From NCBI GenBank assembly GCA_013397695.1, contig VYZI01000002.1, forward strand, positions 496,001-560,000: 64,000 bases of DNA, given 5' to 3'. The position numbers and the translations under genes are program-made. The notes beneath the pieces were generated by a model. The model was not told the origin of the DNA, did not search any database, and saw nothing but the letters and a program-made list of their open reading frames with translations. This DNA is from Centropus unirufus (lineage: Eukaryota > Chordata > Aves > Cuculiformes > Centropidae). Each line of letters begins with the position of its first letter. Position 1 is the first letter of the stretch. Below are positions 35,210 through 47,152 of this stretch, piece by piece.

Positions 35210-38200
35210 TGCATTACTGTTTTTGCCCAATTGACAAAAGACACTTCAGTTGCTTTTTTCCCAGATGTTTGAGACTTTCGCATTACCTTTACTCAGGACA
35301 GCGAAGTGAATGCTTGTGACCTCTGATGAAATTTAACACAGTATAGGCAGGAGCTAAACATGACAGGGACAGCAATTTATTATCAGGATCTTCATGAAAT
35401 CCCATTAAAGTTATTCAACAGACTCCAATAAATTTAGCAGGGATCTAAAACTAGAGACTAGAGACTAGGTCCTTCCTAACAGTGATGAAACACAGACAGA
35501 AACGACTGTGCTGGGACTGAAATATTTCAGTGCTTCCCAATGAGCCTGAGGCTATATTTTGGTCCCACAGTCCTACCTTATTGTGCTAATGCCTAGGTTG
35601 ATACTCATACTTCATACAAACACTCTATCTAAATTACAAATATCTCCTCTTGATCCCTTTTTTCTCTCTTCATCCTTACTGAGTCTGTTTTGGGGTTGCA
35701 TATTTGGGCTGATTGTGTATTCTTCCAGTTTATGCTACTGGGATTCAAGGCCAATTCATAACTGTTAGAGAAGAGTGTCTGTGAATGCTAATGAATAGAA
35801 TAAATTATTATTATAATACCAGTTACTACCCAACATCTAAGTTTCTTCCCCAGCTTATTACAGAACTAATTTTGCAAGTGGCTCTGATATCACCTGGCCT
35901 CAGGAGGGGCTTTTTTGGAATCTAACTGCAAATGAGCCAATCACATTCTGTAGCTGTGTAAATATCAACAGAATTTATTGAAAAAAATATTTTTTCTTTA
36001 ACATAGAGAAGAAATGCTTGCCTTTGAAAAACAAATCCACAGTATAGTGCTTGTTAGGAGTAATATCATTCTTCATTGATCTCTGTTGAATGCTTAAAAA
36101 AGTAGCATACAATACTATTAGTCTTCTCCAGATGAGTCTCTATTAGATGCGCTGTAGAACAGCTCTGTATTTTCATTTTGTTTATGCAGCTTCCTGTAGC
36201 ATTACACCATTTGCTCTTGGGAAGAAGAGATGACAACAGGGAAAAAAAGGGAGGAGGATGTGTCAGACAGTGGCAGGGTAGAGCAAAGCCTGCTTCTAGG
36301 TCCTTAAAGGAACTTTTTTGCATGGAAGCCACCTCTTCTATTAACATACTGAGCTTTCAGAAGTGAAGAGGCACTGGGGAGATTATCTAAAAGCCTGGTG
36401 TCAAATTCTGTAGACTGTAAAACTTAATTTTGCTAGGGTTGGAGCTGGCAAGAAATCGGATGCTGAAGTTAGGCTGCATTAGGGATCTGTGAGGAGTTAA
36501 AATTCTGGTAATGTGGGAGACAGTTTCTTTTTATTTTCTGTCTGAGTTGTACTTGCAAGATACAGGCAAATGCTCACAGATGAATGGCTGCATGTATAAA
36601 ATAAGTGCTCTCAGACTTAAAATTATCTATCCATGGATAGAATAAATTTTAACTTTGCACAAGTGAACATTTCCCTTTCTAACATTCAGATGCAGAAGGA
36701 AGCTGTGCTTAGGCATCTGTGTTTAAATCATCAGTAGCTCTTCTACAACAAATCAAAATGCAGAAGAAAAGTGTGAGATAAGCACCAGAAAAATCCACAG
36801 CAACTGTTACTTTCGTCCCGCTTTCCACTGGGTGAAATTTGGTTAGTTGGATTGAGCTGCCAGTGTCTTATTTACATTTTTCCTAAATGGCAACTGATCA
36901 AAATAATTACAACACTTATGAAAATAGAGGAAAAATAAAACATCTGATGTTTTTAGATTTCCTAAGCACAAGACATTGTTAACAAATGTCTTCAACAGTA
37001 AACAGCTTTGCTCAAACCAGAAAACTCTTGTACTTTGTCAGATTGTACAAATAAGTGGATAATATATCTGTTTGGTCTTCTAAGAGCCAAAAATCCTGAT
37101 AATCAGATTCACAGAAGTGGATATTGTGTACGTCAAACTTAACACAATCTTTAAGTATAGGTTACTCTCAGTACCCAGTTTTATTGCAGCATGTCTGTTC
37201 TTTCTTTTTCCTTTGGTCTTCAGATGACAATATTTTTGTAGAACTAAAAATAAACTAATATTCTTGTCTGTATTTCTTTTAGTAATTGCTTGGGCATTCT
37301 ATTTTAAACACTTCTTCTAACCTGGAGCTATATATATCCACAAAGACTGCTGGAGTTTAGTACTAATTTTTTTTCTAAATCACCTAAACCTTGATCTCTG
37401 TTACTTTTTAATTTCTCCATTAAATTTCAGTTTTAAAATATCTTTTGTATCTGAGAGCCATTTAAAACAGTGGAATTCATATCTGCCTGTTTGCTGTTCC
37501 ATTGTGCAACTTCTCCTGGAGTGAATGCTTGGCTCATGGGAATCACTAGAGTATTACACTTCATGATAGTGGGCTAAAAACTTAGCTCTACATTTTGTTT
37601 CCCTGATTTTTTTTATGTGAAGTTTTACCCATATCCAGAATAATGTGGAGTAGCAGTGGTCTATAGGTAGGTTTTGTTTGGTTGAGGCAACAATGTGCTC
37701 TAGGAAGAAACTAGAATTTCTTTTAAAATCCTAATCTCTCTTTCAATTTTTTTCTCTATAGATTTTCTTTTTTCCATTGTGCATTCCACCACACTAAAAC
37801 CAGATGCAGACCTAGGTTCATCATTCCTGCTACTTGTTATTTGCATTAATTTTCTTTGTGGACTATGATTTACTAAAACGGATGTGCGTATTTGGTGTAA
37901 CAAATAAATGTATAAAACTATCATAAGTTATATATACACACTCTTTATGTACACAGTGAAAACTCAAATATGGCAGATCAAAAACAGGACTCAAAAACCA
38001 CTCCGCAAGTTTTTGGTTTTTGATGACATTTGAATTAGAATCAACTCCACCATCAAACTAACAGACAGTGTCTGGGACTGAGGAGCAGTGCTCTGCACAG
38101 CACCGTGCTGCTGAGGACCTCACACACCTACCAAAAGGCTGCTGTCTTATCTTCACATGCCAAGACTGCCAGCACCCGCTGCCCTAGGAGGTGAAACGTG

Positions 38201-40743
38201 CTTGGTAAAGAGCAAAGTGGGAAACTTGCTAGTCAATAGCAGACAGTGCCTTTCCGAGCTCTTTATTACTAGGATATTTCAATCGCAACATAGCCTGGAA
38301 TAACAGTATACTACAATAGTTGTTTAATAAACCACAATAAGAAAAAAAACATTCTATCACTAGGAAAGCTTTTCACTGTTTTGTGCAGCTTCTCCCAAAT
38401 GCTGACTAATTGCAATTTGATGTGTGCTGGCCTCGGTTAAAAAAAATGAAATCCAACATGATGTGCAGACAGTAATTTTTCAGAAGCCTGAGTTAGAGAA
38501 GCAAATACATCTGCATCTTCCTCATCCAACTGGCTTCAAAATCTAAAGCCAAAGGAAAGAGCTCATGATTATACCCTTTTGATACCCAGTGGTTTAGCAT
38601 ACACCTAAGACCTTATGTAGAAAAAATTTAATAATGTAATTCTGATTAAGAGCAGAATTTTAGTACTTACAGTGCCTTGTAAAATTATCTTCATTTATTT
38701 TATATGAACATGGAAAGTAGAAGATTATATTGTCATAAAAAGCATTTAGTTGATTAAATTGCCTATTTGACAGAGTGAACCCTATTTAACATTTCCACTG
38801 TAATGTTTCTAAAAATTGTAAGAAAAAAGATGCTTTGCTCAATAAGCTATCTTATTCTAAAAAACCTTCACATGTCTAAAAGAGACATTTTGTAAAAGTT
38901 TGTTAAAAAACTGATTGGGTGATATTCAAAATAAATCAGCTTCTGGGGGTTTAATCACAACAACAAAAGGTGTAATTAAGTCAAACAGGTTTAAAAAATG
39001 CATGCAGGATTTTTTCTGTATATTTAGTTTAATGCTGCCAGTTGGAGACTCAGCACAATAGCTTTTATTCAGTTCTGGTACATATTCAGTTGCTATAACA
39101 ATTGTTCTCCCTTATAATTGATCCTGCCTGGTCTCTTTTTGGTTGGTGCAATGGATGTTCCTGAGTCATGCTTTAACCCTGCCAAAGTCTCCTACTGCAA
39201 TAGTCAAAGGTTAACCAGGTCCCTATTACTTTATGTCCTCTCCTTGGGCTTGCTCTAGGTGAATGTAAGGTCTAGATGAAGGAGCAGCAGCTGAGAGAAA
39301 GAAGCGGTCTGCAGTATGCAGGCCTTTGTCAGGTGAAGGATGAGGGCTACTCTGCTGCAAAGTTTAAGCCCTTATGCTCCCATAGAAAAACTAGTCAGCC
39401 TTTAAGACTTTGAAAAATCTGCTTGTGTATCACCAGGAGTAGCTGGAGGTCAGCAGCTAAATGGGCTGAGGACCTACTTCAGATTTAGTGCGCTATATAC
39501 CTACTACAGCACATGGGGGTGGATTTTGACTGTGGATTTCATTCCGTGACAGGAAATGAGAGCTGGGGACTGGTTTTCCTGTGGTCCCCTAGCACACTTA
39601 TCCCACTGAAAACAAGGAAGGAATGCAGAGAAAGACCCTAGGACCTGGCACTATAGGGTAGAGTGATCTTTTTAGAGCTTGGAAGAGTGGTGGGAGAAGA
39701 TACCTAGCCATGTGGAATGGCAGAGAATGGAAGCCAAAAAACAGTGGAGGTGAGATCTAAGGAGAGAACTGAGTAGGAAGGATGTAAAGGAAGGAAAACT
39801 TGGGGATATGGTTGAGGAATAATGGTAGGGCAGAGTCAGTGAAAGACCAGAAACTGCCAAGATTAGAGGGGCATGGAAAATAAAGGCCCTGCTGAATGAA
39901 AAAATCTAGTGTTTTTCTCCTTTTAAACAGAAGATAGTGTTAGTGAAAATCTATGAACAGGAGAAAACAAAGAGGGAGGATTTTTTGTAGTTTTATTTTT
40001 CCCTTACTTGATCCATAATATAGACATTTAAGATGACAAGTGGTTGCAAAAATAATAAAGATTTTGTGACATGAAAACAAGAGACTTGGTTATTTATGTA
40101 AACCTCGTGGTTGCTCACTGAGAAAAGTAAGAGATTATTGAAAAAAACAGTCAGTCTGAGAATGAACTTGCAGTACATTAGCTGATTCACACTGAATCTG
40201 ACATGGCATAGCTTACTTCAAAGCTGCCTCATGTTTCTATGTGCACTGAAACAGAGAAAAGCTTCTGAACTTTCCTGAAGTGACTCCAACATCCTTAACA
40301 GACCAGGAAAAGAACTGAAGACACTGAAAAGAATTGATTGCATAAGAAGAAAGGCAGTAGCAGTTAACATTGAAAGGAAAAGAAAGTTTTAAGCAAACCC
40401 AAGACACTCAAGTGTCAGACTTGTAAAACTAATTGTATTAGCAAATGAGGTAAATTGTGGAAACAGGAAATAAACACATTTTTGTAATCAACTTTTCTCC
40501 ACCACTATAAAATAAACAGCTTGATGAAACACAAGTGGGACATTTATCTTCTTCCTTTACAAGATGTCACATGCGCGCTCTCCTGCCATTTAGTATTGAT
40601 CTTCACTTCACGTTTCCTTTCAAACAATACAGTAATGGAATCTGACACATAATTTGCTGAAATAATTTTTTCATTAGGCTGCACCAGACCCTGTCGATGT
40701 CTTAAGATAACAGGGGGTTATTGTTTGCCATGATATCTAGCAC
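35210..40743. other. Long AT-rich stretch without genes
   Basis: No gene was recognised. A triple ACTAGAGACTAGAGACTAGG-type short tandem lies at about 35452-35468. A GC-richer patch at about 38040-38220 has no open frame with splice signals that I could support. Confidence 0.45.
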
Positions 40744-40757
40744 TGATGTCACGTGGC
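40744..40757 (+). promoter_or_regulatory. CRE-like / E-box composite motif (candidate)
   Basis: TGATGTCACGTGGC combines a CRE-like TGATGTCA with an overlapping CACGTG E-box. The GTCACGTGGC core fits the consensus known for USF and MiT/TFE factors. It lies in non-coding sequence, and no gene start was recognised nearby, so it would be a distal site if used. This is motif evidence only. Confidence 0.25.
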
Positions 40758-42411
40758 TATAGCTCTTCATTTAATATCTTTATAATAATAAAGTCGTCTG
40801 CAAAATAAATGCTTCAGAGAAGGTTTTGGAATTCAAGTTGCCAGCAAAGTTAAGTGGCATGTGGCTAGAGGTAAACTCTAGTGACAAATTTCTTTGATAC
40901 TACTGTGGTACTTGGTCAGGTTTTTGAATTGCTGGGTTTCATGAGACAGAAGTGAGATGCATCTGCTTTCAGAGATAAGCTAAGTCACATTTATATTAAA
41001 GCCAATTAAAAAAAGAGAAGGAAAGTAATGCAAAAATATTCTGACCTGTGTTTCCTCAGAAAATTATTTCCTTTTGGTTGCTTCACAAAGTCTGTAATGC
41101 CAACGTATTTTTAAAAATCAGCTCATCAAAATACTGTTTTCATCTTCCAAGCTAAAAATCAGTACTGGGCCTATGTGTGGAAGCAAATACCTATTCCATT
41201 ATGTAGTTTCTTCCCTACTGTTTACAAGGAATTAATTTATATCTTGTTCTTCCCTGTATACTTGTCTACATGTAATTCTGTCTTCTGTTTTACAGTCAGC
41301 TTGTAAGCTTCTCAGGGACAGAAATTAATCTTTTTTGTGAAACTGGGCAGTGCCTCACTCAAAGAGGTCAAGTCTAGGACTGGAAACACTAGCTGCATGG
41401 TGCAAAGCCACCATTAATTACTTCTTTTCTATTACTTTCATCTCATTGATTTTCCCAAATACCTCGGGGACAAAAAGAACAAGTTTTTTGGGGGCTAACT
41501 AGGGTATAATTGATCCTGCTTTACCCTATGTAGAGGTGCCTACTCCTGAGATACATGACAAAGCTTCCATAGCAGTCAGACTGTGAGGAAATTATACGAC
41601 CTTCTGATGATATCTGGTTTTGGGTTGTGAGAATTTTTCCCTGGCTCCTACTGGCCTTTTCACCTAGATCTGGACTATAGGTTAAGTCTCAGCAGGCATA
41701 TTATATGTAGACATAGATGTATGCAGACACCTATGAATGTAGGTCCTAACACTCAATTGAGCAAATGTCACACTGGTTTTATTAGTATCTGCTTGCAAAG
41801 TTAGGCAGTTGACACTCTTTAATTCTGAATCTGCCAGAATAATTAGAGTTCAGTTATTCTGCTCCACTATCCTGTATTAAAAAGGAAGGACTAAAACCTT
41901 GACATGACTGGTCTGACCCAGGGAATCATGGAAAGAAATGTCAGATGTATTTTTTGCAGAAATATAGTAAAGGAGGTCCTCTGAACACAGACACACAGGT
42001 GCATAGAAATGTACAGCATACATGATGGAAATAAATGACATTTTTTAGAGCTTGGCCCAGGGACTCACTGATCTCAACTACTTACTCCGTTTGGTGGGGG
42101 ATTGGAATCTTTAAGATGGTGCATCACAAGTTCCCATCACTGCAGCTGTTCATGACAAAAGCAAATCCAGAAATAAAAAGAGAAAATAAAAGGAAATGAT
42201 CTTACAAATTTTTTGTATTCCAAAATTAAATAGTACAAGTAATAGTCTTACAGTAGCTCCATGGTTTCCTTGACAAGAATTTGAAACAAAACTGAAGCTA
42301 TGCCACACAAATTTTTGCCTAGAAGGTAGACCTTCATCATCTGTTCCTGATGTTGAATTCTTTGATTATATAATCCTAGTTAACACAAATGCATAACTAA
42401 ATGAAATTTAC
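40758..42411. other. Non-coding stretch
   Basis: No gene or interspersed repeat was recognised. Confidence 0.45.
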
Positions 42412-42430
42412 AAAAAAAAAAAAAAAAAAA
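42412..42430 (+). repeat. A19 homopolymer
   Basis: An uninterrupted run of 19 A. No processed transcript is recognisable upstream and no target-site duplication is evident, so it is listed as simple sequence. Confidence 0.9.
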
Positions 42431-42974
42431 TCAGCAGTCAGGCAGTTGTGAACATGAAGGCACAACCAGCTGTAGTTGTGAAGATCAAAACCATCATGAA
42501 AACAGCATAAAGAAATTACTTTGGCACTGAGATACAAATGGATATCTTGAAGCTTCTTAGCAAAATGCAGAAGCTTATAATCCATTCTGAATGCAAGCAA
42601 GGGATGATTCCAGACCACACCAAGCCACGAATAATCTCAAAAAAGCATAAGATTTGAAAACCGAAAACCAGTAGGGGAGTCTTCTGAGTAGGAAACACTA
42701 GTTATACAGGGAGAAAAGCCTCTAAATATAGACTTCCACAGGAATCTGTCAAAATTAAGAAAGAAATCTGCATCTAAGGGAGTGTTAGTTACACAAAATT
42801 TTACATTTTCCACTTTGCTCAGTACTTTCTTCTGTATGATTGCACACCATCTTATTCTAATATTACTCATGCATTCAGTAAGGTACTTCCATGACAGACA
42901 AGTAGACATCATACTTATATCCAGAGGTTGTTTTTTTTTTCTCTCTGAAGAGAAACTATTGGCTCCAAACTTGT

Positions 42975-44200
42975 GATGAGCAAAATTCTGGGTTCTTTGA
43001 CCACCGATTGGCTGACACACCTCCAGGCTTCCTTTCCAAGGATGGGGTATACTTGTCTCCAAGGAGCGTAAGAACAATCTCTAAGAATCTAGCAGGGCTC
43101 ATTAATAGAGCTTTAAACTAGATGTGGAGGGGGAAGGGGACGGAGCCAGGCTTGACAGAGATGAGCCTGGGAATGGTACGCCAGCCTCTGAGAGATGGTG
43201 TACTGTCAAGGACGTTTGGTATGTCACCTCAGAGGGAGTGGGGGTGAGCACTTCAAGTTGCAAAGATGTAAATGGTCCTGATGGGTTAGATAATCTAATG
43301 AGCAGTCATTTAGGAATTAAGGCTATTCCCTTTAGGAGTGCAGTGGGATTAACAGCCCATCTGAAGTGCATATACACCAACGCATGCAACATGGGCAACA
43401 AACAGGAGGAATTAGAGACCATTGTAGGGCAAGGAGAGTACGACTTAATTCCCATTACAGAAACGTGGTGGAATGACTTGCATAACTGGAATGCCGCTAT
43501 AGTTGGATATAAAATCTCCAGGCAGGATAGGAAAGTTTGGAGAGGTGGTGGGGTAGCCCTCTATGTTAGATAGTGTTTTGATACCCTTGAGCTTGAGGGT
43601 GATGGTAGAATTGGGTGTCTATGAGTAAAACTCAGAGGAGTACTCAGTAATGCTGATATTGTGGTGGGAGTCTGGTATAGACCACCTAGCCAGGAAGAAG
43701 AGGTTGATGAGTTACAAACAACTGAGAGAGGTCTCACGATCGCTGGCTCTTGTCCTAGTGGGAGACTTCAACTTATCAGATGTCTGCAGGAAGTACAGTA
43801 AAGCAGAGAGAAAACTGCCTAGGAGGTTCCTGGGTTGTGTGGAAAACAACTTCCTCATGCAACTGGGGAGTGAGTCAACAGGGGAAGGTACCCAGTTGGA
43901 CCTGCTGCTTGTGAAAAGAGAAGGCCTTGTGGGAGATGGGGTGACTGGAGAATGCACGGGACACAGTGATCATAAAATGGTAGAATTCTCAGTTCTATGA
44001 GAGGTGCGGAGGGCAGTCAGCAGAACGGCCACCCTGAACTTCCAGAGGGCAGACTTTGGACTGTTCAGAAGGCTGGTTGACAAAGTTTATGGGAGACAGT
44101 CCTTAACTACAAGGGAGCTCAAGAGGGCGGGGAGCTCTTCGAGAAGGAAATCCTGGCAGCCCAAGGGCAAGCTGTGCTTGTGTGCCAGAAAATGGCAGAC
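42975..44200 (+). mobile_element. CR1 LINE, 5' part with endonuclease region
   Basis: This is the upstream part of a CR1 element. It starts near CTGGGTTCTTTGACCACCGATTGGCTGACACACC (about 42990), continues through AGAGCTTTAAACTAGATGTGGAGGGGG (about 43110), and then covers the ORF2 endonuclease domain to about 44200. The rest of ORF2 (reverse transcriptase) and the CR1 3' end are absent. This is the reverse of the usual 5'-truncated CR1, so a later deletion or rearrangement must have removed the downstream half. The 5' limit is approximate. Confidence 0.88.
43364..44200 (+). pseudogene. CR1 ORF2 endonuclease domain, degenerate
   Basis: This relic encodes an APE-type endonuclease, the enzyme that nicks target DNA to prime LINE insertion. 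Visible motifs are NMGNKQEELETIV (43388 on), ITETWW with the catalytic-site glutamate (43454-43471), GGGVALYVR ending at 43570, GDFN (43761-43772) and SDH (43965-43973). These are in the right order and about the right spacing for the family. The frame is broken by TAG at 43571-43573, TGA at 43622-43624, a frameshift at about 43715, TGA at 43998-44000, and another frameshift at about 44090. After the last motif the relic reads EVRRAVSRTATLNFQRADFG, a typical CR1 stretch following the endonuclease. It cannot make a functional protein. Confidence 0.88.
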
Positions 44201-44930
44201 AGTGGCTTTCTGTCTCTCCACAATTTTCTGTGTCTCAGCAGGGAGACCACATTTGCTGCAGTGGGTTTAAGTGAGGCCATAACCTACAGTCATTGCCTGG
44301 TATAGCTTTGAGCCACCTTACTAACAGGATTTATAATAAATTCAGAACTGGTCCTTAGTTAGTCACTCAGCTGCTGGTACTTGGGAAGTTACTGCTTTTC
44401 TAGCCATCCTGCTATGTCCCATCCACTTAGCCAGACCAGTGTCCCAGTCAGTAGGGAGAACCTGTTTGCTCCAGTGCTGCGACTAGTGTTTGCCAAAGTA
44501 GTTTTTCCAATAAGCTGCTTAAGCACATTCTTGAAATTCACCACATTAATCATGTTGCGTTTTGTTACTAGGGCAGCATGCCAGAAAGGTGGTATGAAAT
44601 AAATTTTGACAAAGGGGAGGAAAGTTCAGGCTCAGAAATTCCAAAATGTCAGCATTTCCCAAGAAAGTTAGGAAAGGTAGCTTTTTCCTTACACTCTAAT
44701 CTAAAAGAAAAATATGGATGTTTCATGAAGCAACACTCAAAATAAACTTAATTTGAATCATGTATCATATTCAAGAACTCCAGATTAGCTGAATTTGAAG
44801 CTGGCAGCCTTTGTCTGAATCCTTTTGCCAGGGCACAAACCCTTCTATTCTTGCAGCAGACAGACAGAACATATAAAATAATAGAGAGCATGACCTGGTC
44901 TGGATGTGGAACAGCTATTATGCACATTCA
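44201..44930. other. Non-coding stretch between CR1 pieces
   Basis: No gene was recognised. Similarity to CR1 fades after about 44200. This 0.7-kb block separates a CR1 5' part on the + strand from a CR1 3' end on the - strand. Confidence 0.5.
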
Positions 44931-45170
44931 TGGAATCACAGAATAGTTTGGGTTGGAAAGGACATTAAAGATCATCTTGTTCCAACACCCCTTCCATGGT
45001 GTTGACGAGAGACTGCCAGGGACACATCCACTGGACACCTCCAACACCTCAAGTTGCTCAAAGCCCCATACAACCTGGCCTTGGACACCTTCAGAGCTGG
45101 GGCATCCACAACTCCTTTATGCGACCTATTTCTGTAATTTACTTAGGTTTCACACTATTACCAATTCCAT
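44931..45170 (-). mobile_element. CR1 LINE fragment, 3' end, reverse orientation
   Basis: The left edge reads TGGAATCACAGAATAGTTTGGGTTGGAAAGGACATTAAAGATCAT. This is the reverse complement of the best-known avian CR1 3' end. The following CTCAAAGCCCCATACAACCTGGCCTTGGACACCTTC and GGGGCATCCACAACTC blocks continue it to about 45120. A weaker match (GCGACCTATT) extends to perhaps 45170. It is better preserved at the 3' end than most copies here, so it may be a younger insertion. It is only about 240 bases, a typical severely 5'-truncated CR1. Confidence 0.92.
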
Positions 45171-47136
45171 CCAAATCTGTTGGCATTGGAAATTGAGATA
45201 ACTTACAACACTTAGAAAAAAAAAAGAAATTTCTAGAGTAGCACATCTAGTAATACTCAGAAAGAGGATTTTTTGAGGCTTTTTTAAAGAAAAATTGTTA
45301 TTTATTAAACTCAGGGACTGCAAAGGAAACTGCAGTACAGCATTAATTCATTCACTTAAAATGCCTGAGATCTGCCAGACTATGAATTAATAATGATAGC
45401 TAGACTTTCATGTCAAATCAATCTCACCACTTTCCCTCCCCCAGGAAAGTTCATGACATTTTGTTATCTGCCTCAAACAAATTCACTGGACTTTAAGCAC
45501 ACAAGTTCAGCAGTGGGCATTTTTGAACCCTGAATTTTCCTCAGTGAAGTGATAGTGAAGTCTGTGGCATTCATTTGTTTTTGATTGGATGTGGGGGATG
45601 TCTGGGCTGTTATTGTATCCTTAGGGAAAACAATTCCAACAGCTTCAGTGAGTGCAAGATCAAGCAATTAAGAGTAAAATAGTATGGGGGGAAAAGCATG
45701 TGAACTTCAATTAAAGGGGAATGAAATGTATGCTGAAAAATGGTGCAAGGAGATAGTCAAGGAAGAATGAGGGTAGTCCATCATCTGGGTCTAAATTTCA
45801 ATGACTGACCTATCTGAAGCAAAAGAGGAAGAGGGTTTGGGTTTATTGACACAAACACAGTCAGCACAGAAGAAAAGATGCTTCTTCCTCTTTGAGAAAT
45901 CTAGAGCAAAGGGTGAGAACCTCTAAACAAGTTGGTGGCTGTAAATCCCAGATTGTAATCCTAGCTTTCCTTTCCCTTCACCCAAAATGACTTCCAGGCT
46001 TTTTAGAGATTGGACTGGCAGTCAGAGTACTCACTGTTTTTTTTCCCCGTGGTGTCCGTATAACATAAAGTGTGGGAACAGTCCTAGAACAGAGGCTTGA
46101 GGGATCTCAAGTCTTGCTCATTCACAGATTTCTGCACAAAGAAAAAGTTTTTTAAAAAAGGAGGAATGGAGGCTGCCTCTACCCAGGAGGCCTCAGGCTT
46201 TTTCATCAATATGGTGTTTAGAAATAAGGCTTGTGGTTTGAGGGCCTGAGACAGTAAGTGGCTGAACTCAACCAACTATCCCAGCCTATTTCACTAGCAC
46301 AAGACAACGCACCTGCTTAACAATCCTCTACAACCACCCTAGAAATAATCTGGAATCCTCCCTGGACTGCTGAACCCCAGTGACTGACCTGAGGTTTCCC
46401 TTGCTGCTTTCACACCCTATCAAGAAACCATCTCTTGAACCTGCCAGCACAGCCACTAATGAGGAAACAGGAGGAGCTGCCTTGAAACACAACACTGTAA
46501 CCAGGCAAAACAATATGGGTGTTTATGCAACATATTCTTAAAGAATTAGAAGAACATACTCTGTGCTTATCTGCTTTCAAAATAATTATTTCCTGTTCTT
46601 CATTAGTATTAACATGAGCTGGGGAGACAGCTGGGCATTACAAAGGATACTGTGAGATTTTAAGATGCTATGGTTTGTAAATGTAAATTTACATTTGAGT
46701 GCAGGCAGAGAACATCGGATATCTCTGTTCCCCCTGCAGGGTTTTTCGGAAATTACATGATATTAGATCACGCAATGGAAAAAGCTTTCAGGTCTGGAGC
46801 ATGAGGTAAGGAGTCAGCTGAGCAACACAGAACACAAACACAATCTACTTGGCAATGACTGGACAGAATCTGACTTACTGAGAGATATTTTCTAAATCTT
46901 ATTGGGTGTTTTATTGATGACACTTTCATATTCACTCACATGAAGTCAGTGGCCTGGTAAGCATTTGATTTATTATGAGTTTCACCAGTGGAAGAAGAAG
47001 AGCTATTCACTGCTCAGCTTTGGCAATGTAGCTGAGATTCCAGAGAAAATGTGTTTTCACTTTCAGTGTTGTTTTCTGGGCAGGCAGGCAGATATATCCA
47101 AAGACCACTCTCTCTAGGGTAAAGGTTGTTTTGCCT
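45171..47136. other. Non-coding stretch
   Basis: No gene or repeat was recognised. The open frames are short and without recognisable features. Confidence 0.45.
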
Positions 47137-47152
47137 GCCCTGAGCTCAGGGC
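47137..47152. repeat. Perfect 16-bp GC-rich palindrome
   Basis: GCCCTGAGCTCAGGGC is its own reverse complement. About one perfect 16-bp palindrome is expected in 64 kb by chance. The GC-rich content in AT-rich surroundings makes it slightly less expected. No known binding motif is clearly matched. Confidence 0.45.

Noticed and set aside
42412..42430. A19 run as the tail of a processed pseudogene
   Set aside because: No coding sequence or known transcript is recognisable upstream and no target duplication is evident. Such copies are also rare in birds because CR1 does not use poly(A) tails.
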